Origin: Incurvaria masculella
Taxonomy: Eukaryota > Arthropoda > Insecta > Lepidoptera > Incurvariidae
Assembly: GCA_946894095.1 (NCBI GenBank)
Contig: OX335652.1
Location: 16,639,001 to 16,703,000, forward strand
Length of the DNA stretch: 64,000 bases
Direction: 5' to 3'
Shown: positions 45,415 to 56,445 of the stretch, in pieces
Position numbering within the stretch: the first letter of the stretch is position 1
Layout of the letters: each line of letters opens with the position of its first letter
Position numbers and translations under genes: made by a program
Notes under the pieces: generated by a model
What the model was told of the DNA's origin: nothing
Database searches by the model: none
Seen by the model: only the letters and a program-made list of their open reading frames with translations

Positions 45415-45840
45415 TAAGTAATCTTTTTTTTTATGTGACTGGACATGGATGGCTAATACCACACTTTCTGTCATGGTATTAGCCCAACACACCACATGGG
45501 AACTAGGTGCCATGCCAGGACCTTCCTTATATTGCACGGCTACATTGAACTGGACGGAAAACACGGACAATTTTAATTGCCGCTTCGGCCATCGTTCATC
45601 CAATGCGATGGGACCAACCCAGCCGGGATTTACCCTACCACCTAGTAAGTAAGGAAGGGGACCTACAGTTTAACGTGGAATCCGAACCACGGCCAGCCTC
45701 TCTCAACGGTCGAATGGTCACCCATCCAAGACCAGACCGGACCCAGTGTTGCTTAACTTCGCAGAGCGATCGCCGAAGTGTCGTGCCACTGGGCCATTGA
45801 GGCTGACAATAATATATAATAATAATAATAATTAAGTAAT
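45415..45840 (-). mobile_element. 5S/tRNA-headed SINE with target duplication
   Basis: Flanked by TAAGTAAT (45415-45422 and 45833-45840). On the minus strand the head reads GCCTCAATGGCCCAGTGG, then CGAAGTTAAGCAACACTGGG and CTTGGATGGGTGACC, which are 5S rRNA promoter-region sequences. The family body follows and ends at the T run of 45424. An ATT repeat separates head and duplication. Confidence 0.9.
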
Positions 45841-45863
45841 AACCCTTTGGGTACGGAACCCTA
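45841..45863 (+). mobile_element. Displaced right end of the interrupted MITE
   Basis: ACCCTTTGGGTACGGAACCC completes the copy started at 45153. Confidence 0.9.
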
Positions 45864-46194
45864 ATAAAAAGTTGGCGTCATTAATACAAGTAAGTATATG
45901 AAACTTATTTAATCACTTTTACATAGAATGTATTAATATCTTTTTCCTCACAATGGAAAAGAGACATTTCTTTTTGCATCGCCATATATTTAGTTTTGTA
46001 CACGGGTCCGTGGCATTGTGAAATCCGTATTTTTTATAACATCTCTAATTATATTGTAAAATAATTGATTATTACCAATTTTGCAATGTCAATAGTGATG
46101 TGATGATTCTATATATGTATTCTGCATTATATTAATAAATTCGTTCTTTTTAGGGTTCGTTTTCTTTAACGTGCGAGTCCTTGCTTCACGGTCG
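45864..46194. other. Spacer, no gene seen
   Basis: The end (46147-46195) is a mosaic of MITE-like AGGGTTCG and family-B-like CCTTGCTTCACGGTCGATT scraps. Confidence 0.5.
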
Positions 46195-46197
46195 ATT

Positions 46198-46576
46198 GTC
46201 AGCCTCGGTAGCTCAGTGTGCGACGCCTTGCGAATCGATAAGCTGGGGAAGCACCTCTGAGCGCGGTTAGGTTCTGGATGGGTGACCATTTTCAACCGTT
46301 ACGGCTGGCCGTGGTTCGGATTCCATGTAAAACTGTAGATCCCCTTCCTTACTTACTAGGTGGTAGGGTTATCCCACCCGGATTGGTACCATCGCATTGA
46401 ATGAACGATGGTCGAAACGGCAATGAAAATTGTTCGTGTTTTCCATCCAGTTTAAAGTAGCCGAGCAATATAAAGAAGGTCCTGGCATGTCACCTAGTTC
46501 CCATGTGGGGTTTTACGCTAATATCTGACGGTCAGTTCGGTGTTAGCCATCCTCGTCTAGTTACATAAAAAAACAT
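46198..46576 (+). mobile_element. 5S/tRNA-headed SINE, near full length
   Basis: Starts GTCAGCCTCGGTAGCTCAGT. A 5S-like GCGGTTAGGTTCTGGATGGG and GTGACC follow, then TGGTTCGGATTCC and the body (CTGTAGATCCCC, GGTGGTAGGG, GTGTTTTCCATCCAG, AAGGTCCTGGCATG), ending GTTACATAAAAAAAC. Confidence 0.9.
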
Positions 46577-47021
46577 ACATATCACATTCGTTGCCAAAAG
46601 CCACGTACTTTATCAGTACAAAAAATAATATTCACTTATCACTAGTGATAATATAAAATCGGGGTTTTGATATCACGGCCACATACATACGTACTGTGAT
46701 CAAGCATACTTTTCATGCATCAGAAAGCATGAATTCGTGACGAGAGTTAAAAATGCAAAAAATATTTTCTGCTCTGTGATCCCACAAACAGACTGAAACG
46801 TATTCAAAGTTCCAATAATTCCCCTCCGGTTTCAGGAGACGCGAGACATTTCGTCACGCTCTATCGCTCCGCTCTATCGTGAAATATGTCTCGGTTATGT
46901 GTGCGTTGCTTCACGCTTCGCTAGCACAAAGAGTTTCGAAGAAAAACGCTCCTTTATCGATATCTTCCTAAGCCTGCTTTTGACCCAGTGAGCTAGACGG
47001 GAAAGTTCAAATAAATGCGTT
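46577..47021. other. Spacer, no gene seen
   Basis: CACGCTCTATCGCTCCGCTC near 46857 is GC-rich, but no gene is evident. Confidence 0.45.
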
Positions 47022-47312
47022 TTTAGGGTTCCGTACCTGAAGGGTGCCGAACGGAATCCCTTTTACTAAGACTCCGCTGTTCGTCCGTCCGTCTGTTCGT
47101 CGGTCCGTCCGTGCCTCCGTCCGTCTGTCCTTCCATCCGTCCGTCGGTCCATTTGTCACAGGGCTGTATCTCATGAACCATAAAAGGTAGACAGCTAAAA
47201 TGTTCACAGCCACTATAATGACAAATAATATAGTAAAAAAAAAGATAACCATAACAGAAACGTGATTTCTTTCGGGTCAAATCTTGTATAATGGAAAGTA
47301 ACCCTTCGTGTG
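47022..47312 (-). mobile_element. GGTTCCGTA-family MITE, diverged
   Basis: AGGGTTCCGTACCTGAAGGG, a long GTCCGTCC-type run (47083-47156) and CATGAACCATAAAAGGTAG. The far end reads ACCCTTCGTGTGTAAG with the GTCGGACTCGC palindrome lost. Confidence 0.85.
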
Positions 47313-47615
47313 TAAGTAAGATGTATTTTAACACTTTTTTTAAACTCGGTTTTTTCTCCGTCTGTTGAAATCGATTACAAACTTACTTAATAGTTATAAC
47401 AATTAAAAAAATACTAACCTACACTTTTCCAAAGATTAATTTCTTGTAAATGCAAAACGCAGTGGATTAAACAAAAATCATTATTTAAAAAAAAGTTTGG
47501 GTGCCTGTAGCGAGGGGCTTAAAGTGCTCGAAAGGCAAAATTCACTTCACCTCTCGAAACCAGGCCCGGAGTCACCATAAAAGACGTGAATATATATCTT
47601 GAAGCGCTATCCAGC

Positions 47616-47799
47616 AGGCCTATTCCTGGAATTCCTTAATCAGGAATCAGGAATCCTGAGTATAGAGAACCGATTTAGTTTTCAAAGTTTCAAAAATTAA
47701 ATACTGAATCTTTTTGTCAAGAAAATCACTTTAAAACCAGGATTTTATATTTATAGACTCAGGATTCCTGATTACGGAATTCCAGGAATAGGCCTGCAG
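47616..47799. mobile_element. AGGCCTATTCC-TIR foldback MITE
   Basis: Ends GCAGGCCTATTCCTGGAATTCC / GGAATTCCAGGAATAGGCCTGC (about 22 bp, perfect by eye), inner partners CAGGAATCCTGAGT and ACTCAGGATTCCTG. A second copy is at 63768. Confidence 0.9.
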
Positions 47800-48002
47800 C
47801 TCACTTATTCTACGTTTGTAGACCTCAGTTTAAAGGTACGAGGAAAGACACTCTCCGGCAGACAACTCGATATCTTGCGGTGCGACAGAGAAAATATGGC
47901 TGGGTTTGCGAAAGCATTATAAAATTCAAACACCCAATTCCGGGAATATCGCATCACCTCACATTTACAGTCGAGCGGCGGGAAAAACCCGTCTAACTAA
48001 AT

Positions 48003-48478
48003 TCCTAAGGGCCAATTTTCCATCCTCAGATAGTACTAACCTAACTACCTTACCTCAGATAGTACAAGTTCACGTTGTTCAAAAGACGGATAGTCATTGC
48101 CGGAGAGATTATATCTCAATTATTTATATATCACAAAGTTATATATTTAGGTTTAAGCATAGTGTGTATTTGTTGTAAATTGTGTAGGAATTATGTTTCC
48201 TCTAAAGCTATTTCTCCATAGTTACTACTCGCACTAGTGCTCACGATACCCAAAGGTAGACTGGTAGAAAATGCCTCCGGCATTAAGTTGTACCTTTGCC
48301 CGAGTTTTTTTTTTAGTGCAATAAACTTATATAAATAAATAAATAAATTATCTTACTATAGTTTTGCTAATAAACATATGGACTTACTATACCGAATAGA
48401 TAAGCAGAAGCGTAAATAAATCCGTCGAATATTTATCTGGCTGTTTACCTGACCATTGAAAAATCAGCCCTAAAAGAA
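48003..48478 (+). mobile_element. TTAGGGC-TIR MITE interrupted by a LINE tail
   Basis: Starts CCTAAGGGCCAATTTTCCATCC and ends AAAAATCAGCCCTAAAAG. It is split at AATTAT by the insertion at about 48124-48346. Confidence 0.82.
48124..48346 (+). mobile_element. 5'-truncated LINE tail with target duplication
   Basis: The 3' UTR contains GGTAGACTGGTAGAAAATGCC, TGCCTCCGGCATTAAG and AGTGCAATAAACTTATATAAATAAATAAATAAAT. AATTAT occurs on both sides. This tail style is common in lepidopteran LINEs and is related to the tails at 51008 and 51845. Confidence 0.75.
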
Positions 48479-49067
48479 ATAAGTATCTATCAGGACTTTC
48501 CCTCTATTAATCAGGCTGGGCGGAAAACAGATGATTTTTCTTTTATGAAACCTGGCTATTCATGTAAGGTACAACAATCCCAAAGGAATTAGTTACTATT
48601 CCTTCAATATTTCTACGTTGTTCAACGTTATGTTTTTAAGTTGAAGTTAAGCTCAAATTACCGCTGATAATTTTCTATCGACTTCTTCGAAGTTAAATTC
48701 ATTGATATGAGAATTATAATTGTGTTCAACAAATGTGATATGTCGCACTTATTTTCCGTGGAACCTACAAACAGACGGTGTGGCGAATCGGAGTCATTTG
48801 AACAGTATATCTTGGACCTACTATGAGAGCTTGTGTGGACCCATGGTCTCACACAGCTCAGCAAATTCCTAAATCACCTCGACTCTATACATCTCAGGAT
48901 CAACTGCACTATGGAGATCCCGCACTTTGTTCATCTTGTAAGGACAGCACGCTATGCTAAGTCTATGGTCAGCACACGCACTGTGTGAGCATGCGGAATC
49001 GGGACCAGGGCATTGGTTGAGGTTAGATCAGGGGTACGCATAATTCGGAAGTTTCAACTCCCCGTCA
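48479..49067. other. Spacer, no gene seen
   Basis: Short frames only. Confidence 0.5.
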
Positions 49068-49072
49068 GCAGT

Positions 49073-49476
49073 GAGCGGCTCGTAGCCTAATGGCGCGGGG
49101 ACTGGACTAGCGTACCAGAGGCCTGGGTTCAATTCCGACTTGCACCACTGTCTTTCTCTTTCAGAGTTCGATACGTGCATTTCATCAGGAATGCGAGCTG
49201 CTCCATGGTTCGGAACCCATGTAAAGCTGTAGGTCCCCTTCCCCGATTAGGTGGTAAGGTTTAAGCCCGCCCGGGTTGGTACCATCGCATTGGATGAAAA
49301 GATAGTCGAAGCGGCAATGAAAAATTGTCCGTGTTTTCCATCCAGTTCAATGTAGCCGTGCCCATAAAGGGAAGGTCCTGGAATGGCACCTAATTCCTTC
49401 GGGAATGTGGTGTATTGGGCTAATATCGTAACGGTAGATTAGCCATCCATGTCTGGTCGCATAAAAAAAAAAAACA
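49073..49476 (+). mobile_element. tRNA-headed SINE (family A, second head type)
   Basis: Head CGGCTCGTAGCCTAATGGCG...GCCTGGGTTCAATTCC (A- and B-box-like). The body with GAATGCGAGCTGCTCCATGG, TGTAGGTCCCC, GTTTTCCATCCAGTTCAATG and GTCTGGTCGCATAAAAAAAA is nearly complete. Confidence 0.92.
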
Positions 49477-50068
49477 AATCGGAAGTCAAAATCAGTAAAT
49501 ACAAGAACTTCAATCGTGAATATTCCTACCGTTCTTCACCTATATGGAGACCTGTGCTGAAAAAGTTGAAGACTGAATTTCGAAGAGGTCCACCGACAAT
49601 ATACGTCGAGGAAAACACAGTCATAGTGTTTTTGCCTTCAAACGCCTCAGCCAATCCTCAAGCGGATGAACGAGTGTTACCATACTCACACGCACGGTGA
49701 GTCGTCAAACTAAATATTATAATTATGTCTCGCGTAATTTTCAAAACAGTGATATTACAGAAGTTGTAAAATACTAAACAAACAATGCCAAACCTAAAAA
49801 TTATGCGGTGTAACATTAAAAAAATTTCGACTTATCGTCGTGGAACAAAAGTTGTTCAGTTTGGAATCTTCAGATTATTGAGAAATTAAACATTTTTTTA
49901 TGCAACCTGACGTGGACGACTAATAGTTGATATATAGCGCCGAATTAGAGCTCACTGTTACCTGAATAGGTCTTATACGAAAGCACAACTTGCTTGGCTG
50001 TCACAGTCTGACGTTGGTGTGCCACGGACGAAATATTTGAGTTTCTATGTGGTGGCCATTTATTTTGT
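49477..50068. other. Spacer with small repeat fragments
   Basis: TTTTTTATGCAACCTGACG (49893) is the inverted end of SINE family A only. GATATATAGCGCCGAATTAG...GTTACCTGAATAGG (49929-49975) is related to 60205-60245. Confidence 0.5.
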
Positions 50069-50070
50069 TT

Positions 50071-50170
50071 TTTTTTTATGCAACCTGACATGGACGGCTA
50101 ATACCACAAAACTACCGTTATGATATTAGCCCAATATGTGGTATTTCCGAAGGAATTAATTGCCATGCTT
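50071..50170 (-). mobile_element. SINE family A 3' end fragment
   Basis: TTTTTTTATGCAACCTGACATGG, GGCTAATACCACAAAACTAC and CCGAAGGAATTAATTGCCATGC match the complement of the body end. Confidence 0.85.
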
Positions 50171-50289
50171 GGATTTGAAAATTGTGTCCCCACTAAGTTT
50201 CTTCGATTTCCTCCCAATAATATCAGTTACTCCACGTAGGTACGGCAGGAAAGCCCTCTGTCTTTTAGCAGTTGGCAGTTTAGTTGTAT

Positions 50290-50540
50290 TCAGAGAAGAA
50301 AAACAGTATCGCTCAAGACACCGTCAGTGCGTACTGCACATCACTTGACATTCGAAACGCAGCCCACGTTTCTTCGCAGACTACCCCCACCCACAGCTAC
50401 AATCTCCGTCAACGGCGGAACACGTCAAACTGACTGTTCCCTGTTGACCGCCGACGGCGCGGGTGTTCGCCTGATGATGGACAAAACGTTTGGTTCGAAG
50501 CGTCGTGTAATATCATCGACACACCGTGACTAAGCCGTTT
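50290..50540 (+). ncRNA. Penelope 3'-end remnant with hammerhead-like motif
   Basis: CCCACCCACAGCTACAATCT (about 50388) matches the sequence upstream of the motif at 33288 on its own strand. At 50471-50506 the core reads CTGATGA, GGAC...GGTTC (stem II with G-U), GAAGC, GTCG. The 5' part of the ribozyme is not defined. Confidence 0.45.
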
Positions 50541-51007
50541 TCCTTAAACCATAAAATGAGTTTTATTTATTGCATAAAATATGCATGTAACTTACTTAAC
50601 AAAGAAATACTTCAATATGTACACATAATAAAAAGAAAAATACATGTGGGGTCAGATAGTTCTATAGGATTACATGTTCGTATATAGCAGAGCCACAGAA
50701 GCTAAGGCCGAGCGCTGCTTCTCTTCCGCCACCCGAGTCCCCGTCGTCGCTTGCTCAAATACACCGTCGGAGATGATTTATGCCGCCGCAGATAGAGCGT
50801 GAAGCTTCGCCACAGAGCAGAGTTGAGCGTATGTGGCTTTCCCCTTGTTGTCCCGTAAGCTAGAAGGAATTCGTTACAATTAGGATGGAAATAGGAGAGT
50901 GAACCATGGCACAGATCTATATTTGCTAATAGTTTCTACAACTACATTTCGAAGTTCCACAACAAAAAAATAAACATTGGCACGATTTAACATTGCTTAA
51001 ATAAAAT
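50541..51007. other. Spacer, no gene seen
   Basis: Moderate GC around 50690-50830 without any recognised frame. Confidence 0.45.
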
Positions 51008-51600
51008 TGATTGACTGATTGATTGAAAATTCTTTATTACGCCACAAAAAAAAATAATTTACACAAGAAAGTATAGTGCAATAACAACATAAGTGGGGCG
51101 CAAAGGCGGGCTTATTCCTCGAAGAGATTTCTTCCAGCCGACCTTTGGGTGTTTGAGAAGTACAATAGGTATATATTCGTAGGTAGTGGCGGTAGGTTTG
51201 GTTTGTTAGTTTTTTAACCTAAAACTAACTAATCATTTGGTACATACATACATACATTAATTATGTAATAAACTTACTTAAAAATATTATAACAATAAAC
51301 CTACATACATATAATATTGCATATAAATATATATATAATACAAAAATCATACATATTGTGTGTATGTAAATATGTTTTAATAACATACATCTAGCCCTAA
51401 ATACCAGCGCTACACTGGCTGAGATAATAAGCGTGTAACATTATTTTAAAAGTGGGAAGTGATTCGGACTGACGGACAGCATCGGGTAGCGAGTTCCACA
51501 GTCGTGCTGCCTGAATTGTGATTGATTTAGAAAAGTAGGTACTTTTGTGAGAAGATAAAGCCAAAAATAGCAAGATCATCGATGAATACACTAAAGAAAG
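51008..51600 (-). pseudogene. LINE 3' fragment: RT C-terminus and 3' UTR
   Basis: The minus-strand frame 51397-51591 encodes FSKSITIQAARLWNSLPDAVRQ and SLPTFKIMLHAYYLSQC, the usual C-terminus of LINE reverse transcriptases. Downstream is a 3' UTR with AAAGGTCGGCTGGAAG and a GATTGATT-type tail near 51008. The rest of the element is lost. Confidence 0.75.
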
Positions 51601-51839
51601 TATTTAAATACTTAAAGGGGCATGCGCAATAGAGTAGTCTCTGTTCTTCGTTGCTATTTCTTCCATAACTCCTAAATAATATGAATTTTCAATCTATAAC
51701 TTGGCCGAGCTAACTAAACGGTAGTTTATTTAAAATCACAAAACAATTGTAAGAATTAACCGGGATTGATTAGATTGTGAGGATGCGTGTAAAAAGTTAC
51801 CTTATTGTGACATGACTAGTATAGTTTGACTACCTACCA

Positions 51840-52035
51840 GAAGTAGAATAAATGAATGAAATGAAATTAAATGAAATAACCAACTTTTTGCGCTATGCCT
51901 ATAATCTTCAACGTCTCAAACACCCAAAGGTGGGCTGGAAGAAATCTCTTCGAGGTATACGTCCGCCTTTGGACATTTGTTATTACACTGTACTTTCTGT
52001 TGTTTTTATTGTTATTATTTTGTGGTGTATTAAAT
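51840..52035 (+). repeat. LINE 3' UTR fragment, opposite orientation
   Basis: CAAACACCCAAAGGTGGGCTGG, AGAAATCTCTTCGAGG and ACACTGTACTTTCT match the complement of 51070-51165, so a second tail of the same LINE family lies in head-to-head orientation. Confidence 0.8.
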
Positions 52036-52977
52036 CTTACAAATGCTAACTTTTGATACATCAGAAATAGTTACCAACGAATGTGGCGCCATTTATACGA
52101 ATGTGGCGCCATAAATGAGTATGGTGACACACATTTGTTAGAAAAAATACCATTTCTTTTTATGTTAAAAATAAAACGTATAAAATAATTATTACTAATA
52201 ATAGATATTTATCAGTTTCTTACGTAAACACGCAATTGTTATAAATGCAAAGAGGCAGATATTGAATAAACATCTATATAATTAATTAAAATACAATACG
52301 TTCGTATAAATACGCGCTAGTATTATATTTAAATGATAATATACGTATACTATTACTATCGTAAATGTTATTTTAAGAAAGCTTAGAATTTATTACTTCT
52401 ATATCCCGTCCCAATGTTTTTCTATCGTTAAGTGCAACAGCGGCAAATGAATGTTTATCACGAATTTTATTCTCTGTTCCATGGATAAAAAAAACCACGA
52501 AATAAGTATTCAGCCTATCTGCATCCGCCATTACTGCCCACCTTAATCCGAGAGGAACGTTAAATATTTAATGTTTTTATTATTCAGCTTAGCGCCGCGC
52601 CGGCGAGCACGTATCTTGAATGTGCTTACGGCCCTTACAGTTAGGTGTAAAAAGATTCTCCAAACACTTACGTGGAAAACCGGGGGGGTGAATTTGAATC
52701 GAAGGCCTTGTACGCCCACGAGTCGTCATTTTCGTGTGTAAGCCTGGCAACATCACCATACTATTTCAAGAAAATGCATGGCTGTTTGCTGATGAATGAT
52801 GACAGTGGGCATTGGCATTTTTTTAGGTGCATGTTCCCATTTTCAATGACAATTTATTCTCGGGGCCAACTGAAAGACTTCTTACCTCATAGGATAAGTT
52901 ACAACCCTAAGGAAAATTTTATTTTAATAGTCGCGAATTAAATGGCACTCCTTCAGTCTTATATTTCGTTAATTAAT
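52036..52977. other. AT-rich spacer
   Basis: A frame at 52672-52941 (89 codons) has no recognisable motif. Confidence 0.45.
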
Positions 52978-53065
52978 GGGTCCTTGCTGCACGGTCGATT
53001 ATACATGTTACATTCCTTGGAATAAGCTACTTACATGCATAGTACGAAAAAGTATATTTACTTAA
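52978..53065 (+). repeat. Family B tail fragment
   Basis: GGGTCCTTGCTGCACGGTCG followed by ACATTCCTTGGAATAAGC and TAGTACGAAAAAGTATATTT. Confidence 0.7.
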
Positions 53066-53277
53066 GTCAATTTAGGACCGGATCTAGCGCCTGATGCCAA
53101 ATACGATTTTGGTGACGACGGCAATTTGTTTGAATGTTCAATCTTTGCAGTCAACGTCCGTAACGCAGGTATAGCGTTAAATAAATATATGTAGGTATAA
53201 TCTTAAATACTGTGTTAGCAGGAGGCATTGATTACGGGAAGAGGGACTGTAGGAGAATTACAAATTATGAGTATACA

Positions 53278-53485
53278 GCCGGTGGCGAAATTGGTTAGAC
53301 GCAATACCCGCGAATGGTATGTTTGCTAGTTCGGGTCGAGCCTTGCAGTATATTCGTATAGTAGTTCTTTTTACAGGTATCTTTCTTTAATTAATGGGTC
53401 CTTGCTTCACGGTCGATTTTAGATTATCATCAGACATTCCTTGGAATAATCGACGTAAATGCTTAGTACGAAAAAGTATACAGAC
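53278..53485 (+). mobile_element. tRNA-like SINE (family B)
   Basis: CCGGTGGCGAAATTGGTTAG (A-box-like), AGTTCGGGTCGAGCC (B-box-like), then TTACAGGTATCTTTCTTTAATTAATGGGTCC and the ATTCCTTGGAATAATCGACG tail. The head resembles a Leu/Ser-type tRNA only loosely. Confidence 0.7.
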
Positions 53486-53911
53486 TTATAAAATATTGCA
53501 TCCAAAACAATATGTACAGCGACGGTGTTAATAAAAAAATATACTGCCCATAGTTTGTCTTTACAAATTCGTCTTTCCGATTTTCTTAAACAATGTTTGT
53601 AAGTTGTAACAAATACGGATACGCGATATTCGAACTGTGATTCAAGGGGTTTGAAAAACATAAAAACCATTGGAATGAAAAAGTTCAAGGATATATCGCT
53701 TTTGAACCCGGCTGATATTCGTCTTAGGAGTGAGTGAGTGAGGCTTCCAGAACGACGATTCCTTTGAAAATGGTTGAATAATCTCAAATTTGTCATGCGA
53801 AAGAATCAATGTCACACACACAATATCTCTTTCCCGAATTTGTAAGGTTTGACTTTAGAATCTTTGAAATTCTCTTACATAATAAAGGAAAGTTAAATTT
53901 ACTTAAAAAAA
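53486..53911. other. Spacer, no gene seen
   Basis: The minus-strand frame 53419-53796 (125 codons) has no motif and overlaps repeat sequence. Confidence 0.5.
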
Positions 53912-54190
53912 AACCGGACAAGTGCGAGTCGTACTCGCACGATGGACGAAGAGTTTCGTACCATCGTATAAGATTGAATACAAAAAAAACACGTTTTTTT
54001 TATGGAGCGCACCTTTTTTATTGTTTTTCTTATTTGTTGTTATAGCGGCAAAATAAATACAGACTTTGTGAAAAAATCAGCTGCCTAACTATTACGGTTC
54101 ATGAGATACAGCCCTGTGACGGACGGACGGACGGACGGACGGACAGCGAAGGGTTGGTAATAGAATTCCGTTGGCACCCTTTAGGTGTTT
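53912..54190 (+). mobile_element. GGTTCCGTA-family foldback MITE
   Basis: From AACCGGACAAGTGCGAGTCG to TTCCGTTGGCACCCTTTAGG, with five GGAC units at 54121-54142. The final ACGGAACCC end is lost. Confidence 0.9.
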
Positions 54191-54789
54191 AAAAAAATAT
54201 TGGTGTAGTTGCTGTTTTTAAAACAAACGTTCCATAATCATTGTTTTGGAGCTGTTGTACCTTGGGCCGTAGACTACGCGTTCGACTCCCCCTTTCTTTA
54301 AATGCGAGACTAAATTGTTGCATAAAATAAAATTTAAATAACCTTCAGATAAAAATCGTAGCTTCTAATATTCCATGAGAGAAAACATTACAAAGAATAT
54401 TTGTCTGTTTTTGTTTCTAAATTTAAACTTAAATATCCATCTAAAATGCTGAAAGCGCGCGCATGCCTAGGTCTATGGAAAATACAATATGTAGTTGATA
54501 TCGATTTTAATTTTAAGAGCGAAGAACAGGATTTTTAGTTATATGACTGCTCCTGCTTAATACATATAAATGTATCAAACATTTAAAAAATACATAAATG
54601 TGTGGGATTGTCAAATTTGATACAATGGGGAATACAACTCAAAGAGCGTCCCCTTAAAAGCGTCAAAACTGTCTTTCCTGTCAAGTTTCATTTACGAGTT
54701 TTTAAATGAAAGATCTACTCCATGATGCAGGTTTCGAGGTGAAGAAGAGCTTTTACTTATCTTCTTCGTTACTGTCCAGCACAAAGTAT
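54191..54789. other. AT-rich spacer
   Basis: Nothing recognised. Confidence 0.5.
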
Positions 54790-54791
54790 GA

Positions 54792-55163
54792 AAAAACCCG
54801 CCAAGTACGAGTCGGACTCGCACAAGATGGGTTCCGTACCATCGTACAAGATTTACCACAAAAAAAAAACTCGTTTTTGTATGGTTTACTTCTTAACACT
54901 TTTTTGTACACGTTTAATTTTTATTATTTTATAATTTTACCTTTTTGTTGTTGTAGCGGCAAAATAAATACATAATCTGTGAAAATTTTAGCTTCCTACC
55001 TGTTACGGTTCATGAGATACAGCCCTGTGACAGACGGACGGACGGACGGACGGACGGACGGACGGACGGACGGACGGACGGACGGACGGACGGACGGACG
55101 GACGGACAGCGGAGGCTTAGTAATAGGGTTCCGTTTTCACCCTTTGGGTACGGAACTCTAAAA
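54792..55163 (+). mobile_element. GGTTCCGTA-family MITE with large GGAC expansion
   Basis: AAACCCGCCAAGTACGAGTCGG to TTTGGGTACGGAACTC. At 55032-55108 the internal GGAC repeat reaches about 19 units against two to eight elsewhere. The resulting DGRT repeat frame is not a gene. Confidence 0.93.
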
Positions 55164-55847
55164 AGATATTTAGATATTTTCTTTCCCACGACTTCTTTTG
55201 ATTAGCATAATTAATAACAATTTATTTTCGGAATAACTTGAAGAAAATTGAGTCATTTCAATTACATACATAGATTGAGTATTTTTTTTATCCAATATAT
55301 TCTATTGCATTTTCTATGGCATTTGACAGCTTTAGGTGAGCTCGCTTAGACGCCACCTGTCGTGATAAATTATCTGTTTTCTTCGCCATCGTATTAAAAA
55401 TCGCAGAAGAATCAGTAGCATACATAATATTTACAGTCACAATAGGCGTATAAAGAAAATGTATTAGATAAAGTCGGGTGCTGTAGTACTTCTCATTCTG
55501 TGGCGCAGTGTGGACGCAGATGTAAAGTTTTTTTTACATCAGACTAAAACCTAAACTTCGAAAAAATCATAAGTTAACTACACAACTAATAACTACAATA
55601 ACTAAATTAATGTAGTCGGTGCAAACTCAGCGTGTATATGTGAACGGCGAAACAGGAGAATTTTCCTCCTCTGTGTCTTACCCTCGTTATTGTCACGAGT
55701 GTCATTGCTTTATACGTGTTGTAACGAAATAAAGGTAACCAAATTTAATGTTGACATTTCATAACAAATGAACCTAGGACATGTTTGTTTCAGGTTTGGT
55801 CATGTTCTCCTCATGGAATACAATATCCTTCTGTATACTTGCTCTTT
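55164..55847. other. AT-rich spacer
   Basis: No gene or repeat family recognised. Confidence 0.5.
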
Positions 55848-55848
55848 A

Positions 55849-55942
55849 GGTTCCGTACCCAAAGGGTGCCAACGGAAAACTATATCTAAACTTCCGCTGT
55901 TCGTCCGCCCGTCCGTCCGTCAGCGGGCTGTATTTATATTTA
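55849..55942 (-). mobile_element. GGTTCCGTA-family MITE cut by a LINE
   Basis: GGTTCCGTACCCAAAGGGTGCC, the GTCC run and CAGCGGGCTGTAT, where the next element begins; the remainder of the MITE is not seen intact. Confidence 0.85.
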
Positions 55943-56310
55943 TATTTATTGAGCATAAATAACCCTTGCGGGGGGCCGTGCACATGTTATAATACATTAA
56001 AATAAAAACATTACATCAAATTTACAAATTATTTAAAATTACAATAATAATTATACAAAAAATAACATTTAAATTAAATTAATTATTTATAATTTTTTTT
56101 AAATTAAATTATCATTAAAAAACTCAAATGTTATATGTATTATTATAATTATTATATGTAAGTATTAATTGCTATCAGAGTCATTGAAAAATTCTTCTAA
56201 ATTATAAAATGGGTAGCACAATAAATATTCTTTCAACTTAATCTTAAAATCGGTCAATGTATTACTATTTCTAATCGATATATTTAAATGATTGTAAATT
56301 TTAACTCAGT
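55943..56310 (-). pseudogene. LINE 3' fragment with RT C-terminal tail
   Basis: The minus strand encodes SIRNSNTLTDFKIKLKEYLL and NLEEFFNDSDSN then a stop, a typical LINE RT C-terminus. The 3' UTR is very AT-rich and ends in TTTATATTTATATTTA-type repeats at 55943. Inserted into the MITE above. Confidence 0.65.
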
Positions 56311-56346
56311 TTAGACAGCTAAAATTCCAACACAGTGTGTATTTAT

Positions 56347-56445
56347 ATTGTAGAAAGGTCCTGACATGGCACCTAGTTCCCATGTGGTTTGTTAGGCTAA
56401 TATCTGACGTTCAGTTTGGTATTAGCCATCCATGTCCATAAAATA
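56347..56445 (+). mobile_element. SINE family A 3' fragment
   Basis: GAAAGGTCCTGACATGGCACC, CATGTGGTTTGTTAGGCTAAT and GGTATTAGCCATCCATGTCC. Confidence 0.8.

Noticed and set aside
55032..55108. Possible CRISPR-like array
   Set aside because: Uniform 4-bp repeats without spacers; it is a microsatellite. No CRISPR array is expected in an insect nucleus.
54979..55161. Protein with DGRT repeats
   Set aside because: It is the translation of the GGAC microsatellite of a MITE.
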